Positions 40,548 through 52,599 of a DNA stretch of 64,000 bases are shown in pieces. The stretch comes from Pycnopodia helianthoides (Eukaryota > Echinodermata > Asteroidea > Forcipulatida > Asteriidae). The stretch covers positions 7,145,195 to 7,209,194 of the forward strand of contig CM063249.1 of assembly GCA_032158295.1 (NCBI GenBank), read 5' to 3'. The stretch's first letter is position 1. Each line of letters opens with the position of its first letter. Below the pieces are notes generated by a model that saw only the letters and a program-made list of their open reading frames with translations, was not told where the DNA came from and made no database searches. The translations under genes and the position numbers were made by a program.

Positions 40548-43500
40548 CGAATATAATCACAATTGTCAAAATTGGGCTAAAATCCGATAAAATCACAAGG
40601 GGTAAGCCTTCCATTTTTGTCAAATATGGGCTAAAATCAGATAAAATCACAAGGGGTAAGCCTTGCATTTTTGTCAAATATGGGCTAAAATCAGATAAAA
40701 TCACAAGGGGTAAGCCTTCCATTTTTGTCAAATATAGGCTAAATCAGATAAAATCACAAGGGGTAAGCCTTGCATTTTTGTCAAATATGGGCTAAAATCC
40801 AATAAAATCACAAGGGGTAAGCCTTGCATTTTTGTCAAATATGGGACAAAATCCAATAAAATCACAAGGGGTAAGCTTTGCATTTTTGTCAAAATTGGGC
40901 TAAAATCCAGTAAAATCACAAGGGGTTAAGCTTTGCATTTTTGTCAAAATTTGGCTGAAATCAGATGAAATCACAAGGGGTAAGCCTTGCATTTTTGTCA
41001 AATATGGGACAAAATCCAATAAAATCACAAGGGGTAAGCCTTGCATTTTTGTAAAAATTGGGCTAAAATCCGATAAAATCACAAGGGGTAAGCCTTGCAT
41101 TTTTGTCAAAATTGGGCTAAAATCCGATAAAATCACAAGGGGTAAGCCTTCCATTTTTGTCAAAATTGGGCTAAAATCGAATAAAATCACAAGGGGTAAG
41201 CTTTGCATTTTTGTCGACATTTGGCTAAAATCAGATAAAATCACAAGGGGTAAGCCTTGCATTTTTGTCAAATATAGGCTAAATCAGATAAAATCACAAG
41301 GGGTAAGCCTTGCATTTTTGTCAAATATGGGCTAAAATCCAATAAAATCACAAGGGGTAAGCCTTGCATTTTTGTCAAATATGGGACAAAATCCAATAAA
41401 ATCACAAGGGGTAAGCCTTGCATTTTTGTCAAAATTGAGCAAAAATCCAATAAAATCACAAGGGGTTAAGCTTTGCATTTTTGTCAAAATTTGGCTAAAA
41501 TCAGATGAAATCACAAGGGGTAAGCCTTGCATTTTTGCCAAAAAATTGGGCTAAAATCCGATAAAATCACAAGGGGTAAGCTTTGCATTTTTGCCAAAAA
41601 TGGGATAAAATCCGATAAAATCACAAGGGGTAAGTTTTGCATTTTTGTCAAATATGGGCTCAAATCGAATAAAATCACAAGGGGTAAGCCTTGCATTTTG
41701 TCAAAATTGGGCTAAAATCGAATAAAATCACAAGGGGTAAGCCTTGCATTTTTGCCAAAAATGGGGATAAAATCTGATAAAATCTCAAGGGGTAAGCCTT
41801 GCATTTTTGTCAAAATTTTGCTAAAATCGAATAAAATCACAAGGGGTAAGCCTTGCATTTTTGTCAAATATGGGCTAAAATCGAATAAAATCACAAGGGG
41901 TAAGCCTTGCATTTTTGCCAAAAATGGGGATAAAATCCGATAAAATCACAAGGGGTAAGCCTTGCATTTTTGTCAAATATGGGCTCAAATCGAATAAAAT
42001 CACAAGGGTAAGCCTTGCATTTTTGCCAAAAATGGGGATAAAATCCGATAAAATCACAAGGGGTAAGCCTTGCATTTTTGTCAAATATGGGCTCAAATCG
42101 AATAAAATCACAAGGGGTAAGCCTTGCATTTTTGCCAAAAATGGGGATAAAATCCGATAAAATCACAAGGGGTAAGCCTTGCATTTTTGTCAAATATGGG
42201 CTCAAATCGAATAAAATCACAAGGGGTAAGCCTTGCATTTTGTCAAAATTTTGCTAAAATCGAATAAAATCACAAGGGGTAAGCCTTGCATTTTTGTCAA
42301 ATATGGGCTAAAATCGAATAAAATCACAAGGGGTAAGCCTTGCATTTTTGTCAAAATTTTGCTAAAATCGAATAAAATCACAAGGGGTAAGCCTTGCATT
42401 TTTGTCAAATATGGGCTAAAATCGAATAAAATCACAAGGGGTAAGCCTTGCATTTTTGTCAAAATTTTGCTAAAATCGAATAAAATCACAAGGGGTAAGC
42501 CTTGCATTTTTGTCAAATATGGGCTAAAATCGAATAAAATCACAAGGGGTAAGCCTTGCATTTTTGCCAAAAAATTGGGCTAAAATCCAATAAAATCACA
42601 AGGGGTAAGTAAGCCTTGCATTTTTGTCAAAATTGGGCTAAAATCGAATAAAATCACAAGGGGTAAGCCTTGCATTTTTGTCAAATATGGGCTCAAATCG
42701 AATAAAATCACAAGGGGTAAGCCTTGCATTTTTGTCAAAATTGGGCTAAAATCGAATAAAATCACAAGGGGTAAGCCTTGCATTTTTGCCAAAAATGGGG
42801 ATAAAATCTGATAAAATCACAAGGGGTAAGCCTTGCATTTTTGTCAAAATTTTGCTAAAATCAAATAAAATCACAAGGGGTAAGCCTTGCATTTTTGTCA
42901 AATATGGGCTAAAATCGAACAAAATCACAAGGGGTAAGCCTTGCATTTTTGCCAAAAATGGGGATAAAATCCGATAAAATCACAAGGGGTAAGCCTTGCA
43001 TTTTTGTCAAATATGGGCTCAAATCGAATAAAATCACAAGGGGTAAGCCTTGCATTTTTGTCAAAATTGGGCTAAAATCTAATAAAATCACAAGGGGTAA
43101 GCCTTGCATTTTTGTCAAAATTTTGCTAAAATCGAATAAAATCACAAGGGGTAAGCCTTGCATTTTTGTCAAATATGGGCTAAAATCGAATAAAATCACA
43201 AGGGGTAAGCCTTGCATTTTTGTCAAATATGGGCTAAAATCGAATAAAATCACAAGGGGTAAGCCTTGCATTTTTGCCAAATATGGGCTAAAATCAGATT
43301 AAATCACAAGGGGTAAGCCTTGCTTTTTTGTCAAAACTGGGCCAAAATCGGATAAAATCTCAAGCCTTACAATTTAATCAAATTGGGCCAAAAACAGATA
43401 AAACCACAAGGTGTAGCTTGCATTTTTGTCACAATTGGGCTAAAATCACAAGGGGGTAAGCCTTCAATTTTTGTCAAAATCATGCTAAAATCGATAAAAT

Positions 43501-43552
43501 CACATCATACACATGCATCAAAATTTTGCTAAAATCAGATAAAATCGCAAAG
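40548..43552. repeat. satellite: about 55 units of 54 bp
   Basis: About 3 kb of a 54-bp unit built on aaaatcacaaggggtaagcc, then ttgcatttttgtcaaa, then a variable part (tatgggctaaaatc, attttgctaaaatc or aatggggataaaatc). The last 250 bases are degraded. Because 54 is divisible by 3 the array is open on both strands, giving 18-residue repeat peptides (plus: KITRGKPCIFVKYGLKSN); these are artefacts of the period. Higher-order structure is visible: units alternate as dimers around 41750-42570, and a ten-unit block at 40728-40919 recurs 540 bases later at 41268-41459. Confidence 0.97.
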
Positions 43553-43680
43553 CCTTCCCTTTTGGTCGAAAGTTAATTCCCTTGACTTGTTGTAATATAA
43601 CTTGACCAACTAAACCATTCCCACTCACATGAAATCACTTGTAAAATTGTTCACATGAGGTACTGAGAGGAAGCGACAAC

Positions 43681-43808
43681 CATGTCCAAATTGGGGCCAT
43701 GGCTACAGCCGGATCCCCGCGTCATCATGTGTTGAAGTATAGGACGTCCTAAGCAACACCCTAGAATAGTCGTAGCCGTAGCTGTAGCCGCTAATTCGGA
43801 TACTGCCT
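43681..43808. mobile_element. GGCTACGGCC MITE, copy 2
   Basis: ggccatggctacagccggat on the left, gccgtagctgtagccgct on the right, with the shared middle gtcatcatgtgttgaagtat. Ends aattcggatactgcc. Confidence 0.7.
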
Positions 43809-45867
43809 TTTGAACTTTTTCTCCATGTTCAGTTAACATTTGTTAAGTTAACAATTATTCCAAATCAATGGCAATGTTAGAGTCAAAACCTCAAGTGTTA
43901 AAGTCCAAGACCGAGACTGAGGTTGTGGCCTCCTTCCCTGATCAACTCTTTGCAACTTCCAGTGTTCACAGTATTCGCTACTTCCACGGAGCCGCCATGT
44001 GCCTAGAGAACCTCAACTTCATGCTTCATTAGTAGTATATTATTGTATTTATGTATCTGTTTGGATGAAACTGTCATTACATTATCGTAACAATACAGAG
44101 TTGAATAATGCTTCTATTCACTGCTGTCCCCAATTCGACGCTCTTCACGCAAATGGCCGACCATGCAAAGGGCAAATAGGACCTAAAATGGGTGACGGCT
44201 ACCATCATGAAGTCCAATTTTAACACAGCTTAGCCTTGATGTCCGTCTCAGATCTTCTCAGTCTGGAAGGTTGTGCAAACAAAGACATCCATACCAAATA
44301 TTGGGCACATGTTTTGCCAAAGAATTCCAAAGTCTACATAGAAAACAAATGAACATGAAATGATCTCTGTGGTCACTCATTAGCACTGACTTTGATCAAC
44401 TTTTTACATTTTAGTCTAAGGATGTGTTCTATTAATAAAAAAATTTAAAAGGGAGGTTTGAGTTGAATGCAAGTTCTCTTACGGCTGTATTGTCTCTTTA
44501 ACTGTAGAGAACAAACCATATAGACTGAAACTCTTATTTGCTATTATTGCCGTGTTTCTTTTGATGATGCCGTTGGTAATGCAATATGCCATAGACCGCA
44601 AGATTGTATGCACAAGCCTGGAACTGAGTGCACTATCAGTGGCATTTTCTGCAGAATACAGCATTCATAATGTTGGCATAAAAAGAAACCGCCTTATTCA
44701 TAATCACCTTATGGCCATTTAGACAGTAAATGAGCTGAATATATTTCCACCATTTCACCCCTCGGTGCTCCAGACTGCCCGCCCAATACTACACTGCAGC
44801 CACACCATTGTCATATCTCATAACCCTATCATCATTCCACATTATATCAAAGCCTTAAAATTTATCAAATCTGGATGAAATATTCCTCCGACACACAGTG
44901 AAACTAGATCGGGTTTAATCCTTTTGTACTTTACATCCAAGCAATCCAAAAGCCCAGGGCGTGATACAACTTGTCGGCAGGTTTCTTTGATATGTGAGAC
45001 CGTGCCACTAATTGCTTCCCAGGCTTGAATTGGTTGAGTGGCTGGGCTAGGGCTAAATGATCCATGCTAAATATTAAATTGCATTACAAGCCTAGAGGAT
45101 ACTACTGTGTTGAGCCCTCCTGCAGAAAGTCCTTGTTTAGCGTGAAATCTTACTGTTATTCCGATCCAGATTGAACTGGGAATTTGATTGAGAATCTCAA
45201 ATGCATCACATCAGAACAAACACAAACATGTGTACACTATAACAGCAGTCTTGAAACAAAAGGAGGTAACACTTTATACAAAATGTTAAACAAAGGCCGG
45301 CACTTGCAAATACTGTTTGAAAATAATGTATTTAGGCCTAACAGCTGATAGTGAGATTCACAAAGTAAAAAAGTGTACTGTCAATCTGAAAGCGCACTGA
45401 TGCTTGAGTTCACACCAGAACCAATCCTCCACATAAATAGTTTTACCTCCAGTACTACCAAAGTCAAGAAAGTGGCATTCGAAGACTCCAACACAAAAAA
45501 TCACCATTGGTTTGTATTTCAATGGGGTACTTTAGGCGACCCGTAAATCTATTGTTCTCAGAAATTTACACATGCTCAGAAATACGCAAACAATGGAAAT
45601 TTACCTGGTAAGTCTACTGCCACCTAGCGTTCCAACCTCCCATTGCCACAATTGAAATAAGCATGGATGAGACAGTGAACAAATACCCATACAAAACAAA
45701 AAACGCTTTTGTTTTCACTTAAACAAGGACACCGAATTTGATGAAATACAAGTTGGTGAGTTTATTGAAATCTAGAGGATGGTAATGATTTTACTTGTCC
45801 AAAAAACACAATGATAAGTAACATGTAAGATCAGCATCGCTTTGCTCCAAAAACTAAAGTATTTGAC
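43809..45867. other. intergenic stretch without a recognised gene
   Basis: No convincing coding exon or RNA gene. A fragment near 45385-45440 shares ctgaaagcgcactgatg-type words with the DNA near 24873, so it is partly repetitive. Confidence 0.4.
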
Positions 45868-46048
45868 TATGGACCTTATGCATTGGCGTCATCCAGCTGC
45901 CATTTCAGAGGTAAAACTATGCTGAACCAATGGACACACACAGCTTTGTAAGCGCGGCGCAGAGGATGAGCCAATGAGCAACCTCCTTTTACCTCTCACA
46001 GAGGGCGCCCTACTCAAATGAGTTAATGCACACGAGGTCTTTTTGGAC
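45868..46048. mobile_element. CCTTATGCATTGRCGT MITE, copy 1
   Basis: Left accttatgcattggcgtcat and right gagttaatgcacacgaggtc are imperfect inverted ends. Inner gagggcgccctactcaaatg is shared with 48495-48665. Confidence 0.7.
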
Positions 46049-46110
46049 ATGGTTGAAGTTTATGATGCCCGTAGCAACACCCTTGTGCTATATCTGACCT
46101 GGCAGCTGTG

Positions 46111-46207
46111 GCTGTGGCTATGGCTGGATTGCCCTTAGGACAGCCTTAGCAACACTCTTAGCAAGTCAAAGTTGTAGCCGTAGCCACCAATTTGGATTTG
46201 GCCTTAG
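46111..46207. mobile_element. GGCTACGGCC MITE, copy 3
   Basis: gtggctgtggctatggctgg and gttgtagccgtagccacc are inverted; ends atttggatttggcc. Confidence 0.55.
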
Positions 46208-46495
46208 CTAAGCAACATTCGGACCACAGCCTTAGGCTTCAAAGAAAAACAGTCTGGTCCCATTTTACAAATCCCTAAAGGATCTTGGGTTTTAAAAATG
46301 CCAATGAAAGTCAGTGGGCTTCTGGGGAGAAGACTTTTCAAAAATTAGATTTTCACAGGTACATGTCATTCACAAGAGAATGTCATAGTTGTATTTGATA
46401 ACTTAATTTATTCCATTATATACACTCCACTCAAAGCTGAATCTAAACTGTGCCATTTGTGTATTTTGTGTAGTTGTGGTTCGGACGCAGTAGTC

Positions 46496-46680
46496 TGGGC
46501 CCATATTCAGCAAAAATACTGCTATGCCTATACAAGTGATTTGCCGAGTATAAATTTATCAGGCCACCAGTCACATTATTGCATATTGAGCTGTAATTTA
46601 GCTGGTAACCTTTTTTTAATGAGCACCATTTTTTTCTAAGCAAATATGGCACCTACCTGGGTTCATAAAGCTGGAAAATG
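46496..46680. mobile_element. diverged CATAGAGC-like hairpin element
   Basis: Contains ccaccagtcacattattgc and gctggtaacctttttttaat, in the order expected for that family, but both ends are strongly diverged. Confidence 0.35.
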
Positions 46681-47039
46681 CTAACATTTGAAACATTAAA
46701 AACCTTCAACAAGAATGTACACAGGCTCCAAGCAGATGCAACATGAGTATTACATTGTTGCAACCAGTGCAACGGGTAATTTTACGCCCAAGGATTTTTC
46801 TGTGCAATATTTCTCAAATAACAGACACTGTTCCCTTGCTGTAGCTGTAACCAAACTGTCAATTCAGACACAATACTTAGTCTTCACTTACACTGTCAAC
46901 AAACAGTTGCTTCCTCTACATTAACAACAGGGCAATAATATTACAATAAGAACAGTCATCAAGAAATGAAACATTAAGGGAAACTGACTGGGTAAATTAT
47001 AAATAATTTTGGGTAGAACAAAGAAAAATTGACTCTGTC

Positions 47040-47185
47040 TGTAGATCCCTTGCATTGGCCAATTAACATCGCTGATGAAACGTGCACACATGAAGAGCTA
47101 TCATTGGCTGAGAGTCATGCGCTGCGCGTACACGTTTCCTTGTTTGTCATCAAAGATGGGGGCCAATGGAAGGGATCTACTCCCT
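47040..47185. mobile_element. GCCAATGNAAGGGATCT element, copy 1
   Basis: agatcccttgcattggcc at the left and ggccaatggaagggatct at the right are inverted repeats. Inside: atcattggctgagagtcatg. A related copy is at 56120-56292. Confidence 0.75.
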
Positions 47186-47292
47186 TTATGATCCAATTGG
47201 AGGCATGAGGTTTAAACCAGGCTTTCGAGAGTTGGTTCCCCATGTTCTTTGCCATAGTTTGGGATGAGACAAAAAAAATAGGCCAAGGGTGA

Positions 47293-47412
47293 GGCCGTGT
47301 CCGAATTGGTGGCTATGGATGGCTATGGCTGGGTCGCTTTGTCATCATGTGTTGAAGTATGGGAAGTCCTGAGCAACAGCCTAAGCAACAGCCATCAAAT
47401 AGCCACCTAATA
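47293..47412. mobile_element. GGCTACGGCC MITE, copy 4
   Basis: gccgtgtccgaattggtggc on the left; middle gtcatcatgtgttgaagtat; the right end is diverged. Confidence 0.6.
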
Positions 47413-47525
47413 GACCTTTATCATGCTGCCACCATCTTGGTCAAGTTCCCAGTATCCAATAACAGCAAAGGATGCTAATATTCATTGTCCAAAAAGGAAC
47501 CCGACTATTTTTCCCTCCCAGACTA

Positions 47526-47664
47526 AGGCCGTATCCGAAATGACGGCTGCGGCTAGGGCTACGTCTGTTGCTATGGGTGTTGCTAAGGACGTCCTATACT
47601 TCAACGCATATGACGCGGAAATCTAGCCGTAGCCGTAGCTGTAGCCTCTAATCGGACACAGCCT
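47526..47664. mobile_element. GGCTACGGCC MITE, copy 5
   Basis: ggccgtatccgaaatgacgg on the left, gccgtagctgtagcctct and aatcggacacagcc on the right. The middle carries ggacgtcctatacttcaacg, the reverse complement of the middle of copies 2 and 4, so it is inserted in the other orientation. Confidence 0.7.
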
Positions 47665-47993
47665 CAGTTTGATTACATTGAGTTGAATGGGGAAACATCA
47701 ACATGGCCGCACCATGATAAAGGTCTATTCAGATCTGGCCTGAGTTGCAGTTTGGTAGAATGGACAAAACTAAATCGTATTGAGTAGACGGAGATGTATA
47801 GGTAAAGTCCAACAATAGTTAACCATGGATATCGGTATAGTATCAAGACTCAAATAAATATTTATTCACTTTGAAAAAAAAATAGTGTTCAATACCTTTA
47901 ATTTTTTTTAAATGAAGAAGAAGCTCATCTTAGTTAAAACTTATATCAGCAATCTACTTGCACACCATACTCTAAAAATCTTCTCTTAGAACT

Positions 47994-48066
47994 ATGACGT
48001 TCGTTCCGCTATCATCTCGACGAGGAGATGATAGCGATTCGTTCCGCTAGCGGAACAAACGTCATA
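47994..48066. repeat. compound palindrome
   Basis: Outer arms atgacgttcgttccgct and agcggaacaaacgtcat enclose a second hairpin gctatcatctc / gagatgatagc. A third palindrome, gttccgctagcggaac, shares the right arm, so the sequence can adopt more than one cruciform. Confidence 0.9.
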
Positions 48067-48494
48067 CTTCTAGGAGTCCTAAAAATTGTTCTACACAGCA
48101 GTGAGAATAAAATGATACCACTTTAAGTAAAACACTCGGACGGGAAAGATGTGGCGTAAAAGCCCCAATATGGTGACTAATCCCTATAGTTTATCCCATG
48201 CTAAAGTTGAATGTACAAATATTGGTCAGTTGTCAATGCGGCCTTGATCATTGTTTTACAAACCATAACATCGCTACATATTGACTAACAAGAAGTCAAA
48301 CAAAAACACTAAAATAAACCTCTGATTATTAAAAGTTCTTTCCATTTACAATAATTTTTTACAGCATGATATTAAAAACTCTTTATAATGGATGGAATTC
48401 TTCAGATTTTTTTTTTCAGGGATCTTGGCAGTCTGGCAAAACTTTATGGAAACTCAGAATCTAATTTGTTTTAACTGTACTTGGTGGTTGTAAG

Positions 48495-48665
48495 TAGCCC
48501 TTATGCATTGACGTTATCAAGCCGCCATCTTAAAGGTAAACCAATAATGAAACAATGGAAACGCACAGATTTGTACACACGGTGCACAGGATTGGCCAAT
48601 GAACATCTTCCTTTTGACCTATAGGCGAGGGCGCCCTACTCAAATGACGTCATGTGCATAAGGTC
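48495..48665. mobile_element. CCTTATGCATTGRCGT MITE, copy 2
   Basis: cccttatgcattgacgttat on the left, atgacgtcatgtgcataagg on the right; clearer terminal inversion than copy 1. Confidence 0.8.
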
Positions 48666-49610
48666 TATTCAACTTAATTGGGGCAACTGTTACATAACCA
48701 TTCTTGATGGATCCAATAGCACTCCGCACTAACGCTTAAATTAGATGCTCAGCTCAGAGCTCGAATCCCATATCTAATATGTATTTCTTGCAGAATAGTT
48801 AGAAGAAGGAAACAAAATATTAATGAACTATTGTGTCTAGGTTAAAGAACAATATTATGCGAATGTGAAAAGCAATGCAGCGCTTTTCAAGTCCAGTGGA
48901 ATTCAAACTGGCCTCTCATCACACAGTGAGCTCTGCGTTCAAGAAATTAAGAGAAGAGGGCGCCAATTTCGTGGCACTTCTTACCATAGAATTCTGGGCT
49001 CACACTGCTCGGTAAAGCGTGTGATTCTGTGTGGCTGTAAGCGCAGAATTCCGCTGTAAGCACCACCATAAAAGTTAGGCCCTGCTCTAGCATACAGAGG
49101 GTTGTGGGGTGTCACAGGGGATTCTGCTCCCCAAATGTCTGTGTCCTCCAGTAAATTAACATGTTCTGAAGAAAGTTGACTCAAAAGAGGGTGCTATCAG
49201 AAGAAATTTTATAAATAATTCGCGTATGGGGAGGGGGGAGGGGGCCCACAGAATCCTGCCACATGGGTTCCAATCCCATCAGAGATGCCTGTGGAGTCTG
49301 GCAGGACTTGGAAAGCAGTGGGTACATGTATACACTGGGCTTCTCAATATCAGTGTAGAGAGAGTACTGATTTAATCATACACACAGAAGACCTTTGGCT
49401 GAAGGGGGTTGTATTGTAACCACAGAGCTGTATAGATTGACTAGAGCGCTAACTTGCCCTGCCTTCTGGAGTCAAGTGGAGGCATCCATGAGAGTGTACA
49501 AATCTATGTCAAGGTCAAAATTGTGTGCGGCTATTGTACAACTATTCGGTACCCCCTGTTAAAATACAGTGTACACTATAGGATTTGAATTGCCTCTATC
49601 TACCTTACAG

Positions 49611-49745
49611 GCTTGGGGTCTAGTAGTATAACATCTGCTCTAGAATGGCGAAGGTTGTGGGTTTGAATCCCACCCAGTAATATGCCTGTGGATTTTTTGT
49701 TCACAGAACTCAGGGAGTACTGAGTATACAGTGCTTAAAATAAAT
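49611..49745 (+). mobile_element. tRNA-derived SINE type 3
   Basis: tctagtagtataacatctgc, ctctagaatggcgaagg and gtgggtttgaatcccacc (B box), then tgcctgtggattttttg. The A box is degraded. The same order is seen at 56786-56940. Confidence 0.7.
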
Positions 49746-50742
49746 CAGTCTATGGGTAGAACACAAGCAATATTTACGTATCTGTGCTTTTATACTTCTG
49801 TGCATGACAGAATCTATCAATTGAATGCATAATCAGTAAATGTGCAAACTTTTTGCGCACGAATCGCAAACCCACACACATCAGTTCCAACAGGAACGTA
49901 GGTGCTTGCTCAATTCTCATATGCCTCAAACATGTCTGCCTCCAGAAAGTTTCAAAACAATTGCGTAAATGAGTCAAGAGTTAACCTTGTAGTAAATATA
50001 TATAGCTTCATGATTGTAACACATTTAATCAACACTTTATACATTGAAGAATTTATTTATACATTAAATAAAGAATTTAAATGATAAGAAAAATGGCGTG
50101 GTAAACACAAATGCCCCACAAGCCAGTGCGTTTCTTGACATTTGTCCCAGGTGGTCCAAAAAAACAATAGGCTTCTGGGGGATCCCAAGCAATCCATACA
50201 CCAGGTTCAGAGTTGATATGCCAAGTCCTTCTTGAGTTATCGTCAACGATTGCACACACACACAAGCACGCACACACACCTAAGGAAGGACATGTCGGAA
50301 ACAGTATGCTCCTTCAGTGGCTTCACCAACCGCAGGGCATAAAAAGGGAGTCCGAAAATTTTGAAGGGGTTTATCTTAAGTTCTCTTGAAATATTTAGAA
50401 ACTGCCATAATCTGTTTGTAATTTCTATTCTTTATTATTAGCAGAAAGCCCAAGACAGTACAAGACATGCAGTATAGAATATAAAATATATGAAATAATA
50501 TACAATGTTTTGTACAACATCAAACCATAAAAGTATTTACACGTGTCGGTTGGACAGGAAAAACACTGGCTTTATATACAAGCGATACCAGACTCAAATT
50601 CCCCAATAATTTCTAGCTGTAAAACATTTTCTCTTGTGACAGTTTAAAAATTCATCCATAGCCTAAAAACCAGTATTTACAACATTGATGTCAGAACCAC
50701 CACATCCTCAGAACATCATCAAAATTAGGCCCTCAATATTAC

Positions 50743-51036
50743 TGGCGTGTTGTGGCTGAGCGGTTACAAGCATCGAACTGAAGCTCTGGTGTTTCTGATC
50801 AGCAGGTGTGGGTTCGAGTCCCGGTCGTGACACTTGTGTCCTTGACCAGAGATACCTACCATAGTTGCTTTGTCCTTCGGATGGGACATTAAGCCTAGGC
50901 TCTGTGCACTAGGATTGGTACTGAACGTAAAAGAACCCAGAGCACTTATCGCAGCACACTTGTTTTATCAGACTTTGACTGCCTGTAGCTGTTTTCTTGT
51001 ATATATGGTCAAACAAATGATAATAATAATATTATT
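50743..51036 (+). mobile_element. tRNA-derived SINE type 1, copy 2
   Basis: tgttgtggctgagcggttac (A box), gggttcgagtcccggtcgtg (B box), ccttcggatgggacattaag and aaaagaacccagagcactta in the body. It ends tcaaacaaatgataataata, a different tail from copy 1; a fragment of the same tail is at 53695-53757. Confidence 0.85.
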
Positions 51037-51264
51037 CTTGTCTGCTAACCACTTCAAGCTATGTGCCCTCCAATTTAATTGCTTTTCCTCAAAACTCAAG
51101 CCGTGCTTGATGTAAATTGTGTGATGCATGTAAGTCAAAGTGTTTAAAACAAGTTCAAATCTTCATGTTCATAACCAGCCAAAGCTCTCCTCATAACCAC
51201 TTTTCCACAGCAGATATAATTATTACTTGATAAATTAATTCAAAATTTGTTCATTATTATTGAC

Positions 51265-51631
51265 TTAAAGGCAAAGTTTACTTTTGGTTTTGGGGACCGG
51301 TTGATTGTTTTAATTCTATATAAATGTAGATATATACAATAAAACTAACCTGTGAAAATTTCATTTCAAAAGGTGGTCATGTTTTTGAAATATTGCCAAA
51401 CTTGGCAGTGAATATGTCCATGCATAAAGAATAATCCCTCAGACAGAAACGTTTCTCAGATTCAAATTTTGGGGGATAAAAAATTAGATCTTTTTAAATA
51501 TCCACATTATTTTGAATTGAAATATTTCTCAAAATGCTTTATACTATCAAAAGTTGATGTACTTCTAACCAAGTAAGTTTGTATTGCCATTAATTTTTAG
51601 AGTGATTACCAATCGTATACCTTCCCTTTAA
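51265..51631 (+). mobile_element. TTAA MITE group D relative
   Basis: TTAA-AGGCAAAGTTTACTTTTGG at the left and CCAATCGTATACCTTCCCT-TTAA at the right. The interior shares aatttcatttcaaaaggtgg and gaaacgtttctcag with the next element. Confidence 0.85.
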
Positions 51632-51716
51632 CTCTGTAATATTTTTCATTGAAAATTTAAAAAAACATGAGAAAGTTGTCTTCCTTTGATGAAGATAACT
51701 AAGTACTAATGACTGA

Positions 51717-51845
51717 TGGGCCGTTTCCAAACTGACAGCTTGGGCAGTGGCTATGGCTGGATCGCTGTAGAGGGCTTTTCTTCAAGTTGTGGCTTCAACC
51801 AACAGCCATAGCCATAGCCGAAGTCGCCAGAGTCGGACTAAGCCA
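51717..51845. mobile_element. GGCTACGGCC MITE, copy 6
   Basis: gcagtggctatggctggatc on the left, agccatagccatagccgaag on the right; ends gagtcggactaagcc. Confidence 0.65.
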
Positions 51846-51996
51846 AATCGGGAAAGATCTACTTTACTTGTCATTTTCTACTGATTGAGAACATTATTCA
51901 AACACCCAATATAAAATGTATAGAATTGGTCACACAAAGCATTAATAAACAACCACACAGCAATAAGTTCTGAACTGCCATATGCTGTCTTGCCGT

Positions 51997-52378
51997 GTGA
52001 AAGGCAAATGTATACCTTTGGTTTTTAAGAACTGTTTGATTGTTTTAATCGTATATAAATGTAGACATATACAATAAAACTAACCTGTGAAAATTTCATT
52101 TCAAAAGGTGGTAGCATTTTTCGAGACATCGCTGAAAATCTGGAGCAGTTATGTCCACGCGGGAAGAAAGATTCCGTCATTGGAATACACAATCTGAGAA
52201 GCGTGTAATGCAGAAACGTTTCTCAGATTGAAATGCTTTTGAATCCCTCTCTTAAAACCACATTTCTTAGAGGGGAATTGTTTCTCAAAATGCTATACAG
52301 ATGCAGTACTTTTCACCAAGTAAGTTATTGTGGTCATTAATTTTTGGAGCAATTACCAAAGGTACACCCTCCCTTTAA
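51997..52378 (+). mobile_element. TTAA MITE group D relative, second copy
   Basis: aaggcaaatgtatacctttgg on the left (TTAA lost) and ccaaaggtacaccctccct-TTAA on the right when read in two pieces. Internal hairpin gagaagcg / cgtttctc near 52195-52230. It is only about 365 bases from its sister element. Confidence 0.8.
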
Positions 52379-52566
52379 ATAAACAAATATAAATACATAT
52401 TGTACAAATATACAAGTCAAAGAACACACTTCTGTGAAACACAGAGGAGAAATAATGGGTGCTTATGCATCTGCCTGGGTCAGGGTTACCCTTGTGCAGT
52501 AGCAACATGGTTGAAATTCGTCTGCCGGGCTGCATATTCCTGAGGAGTTGAGAAGGTTTCAGGAGC

Positions 52567-52583
52567 CCCCCCCCCCCCCCCCC
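52567..52583. repeat. poly-C tract
   Basis: About 17 cytosines in intergenic DNA; a second run lies at 53230-53240. Confidence 0.9.
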
Positions 52584-52599
52584 GAGGCCAAAAATGCTT

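Noticed and set aside
40475..43302. Long open frames on both strands with 18-residue repeats (for example KPCIFVKYGLKSN)
   Set aside because: They follow from a 54-bp satellite whose period is divisible by three; both strands are open and there is no start, splice or codon signal.
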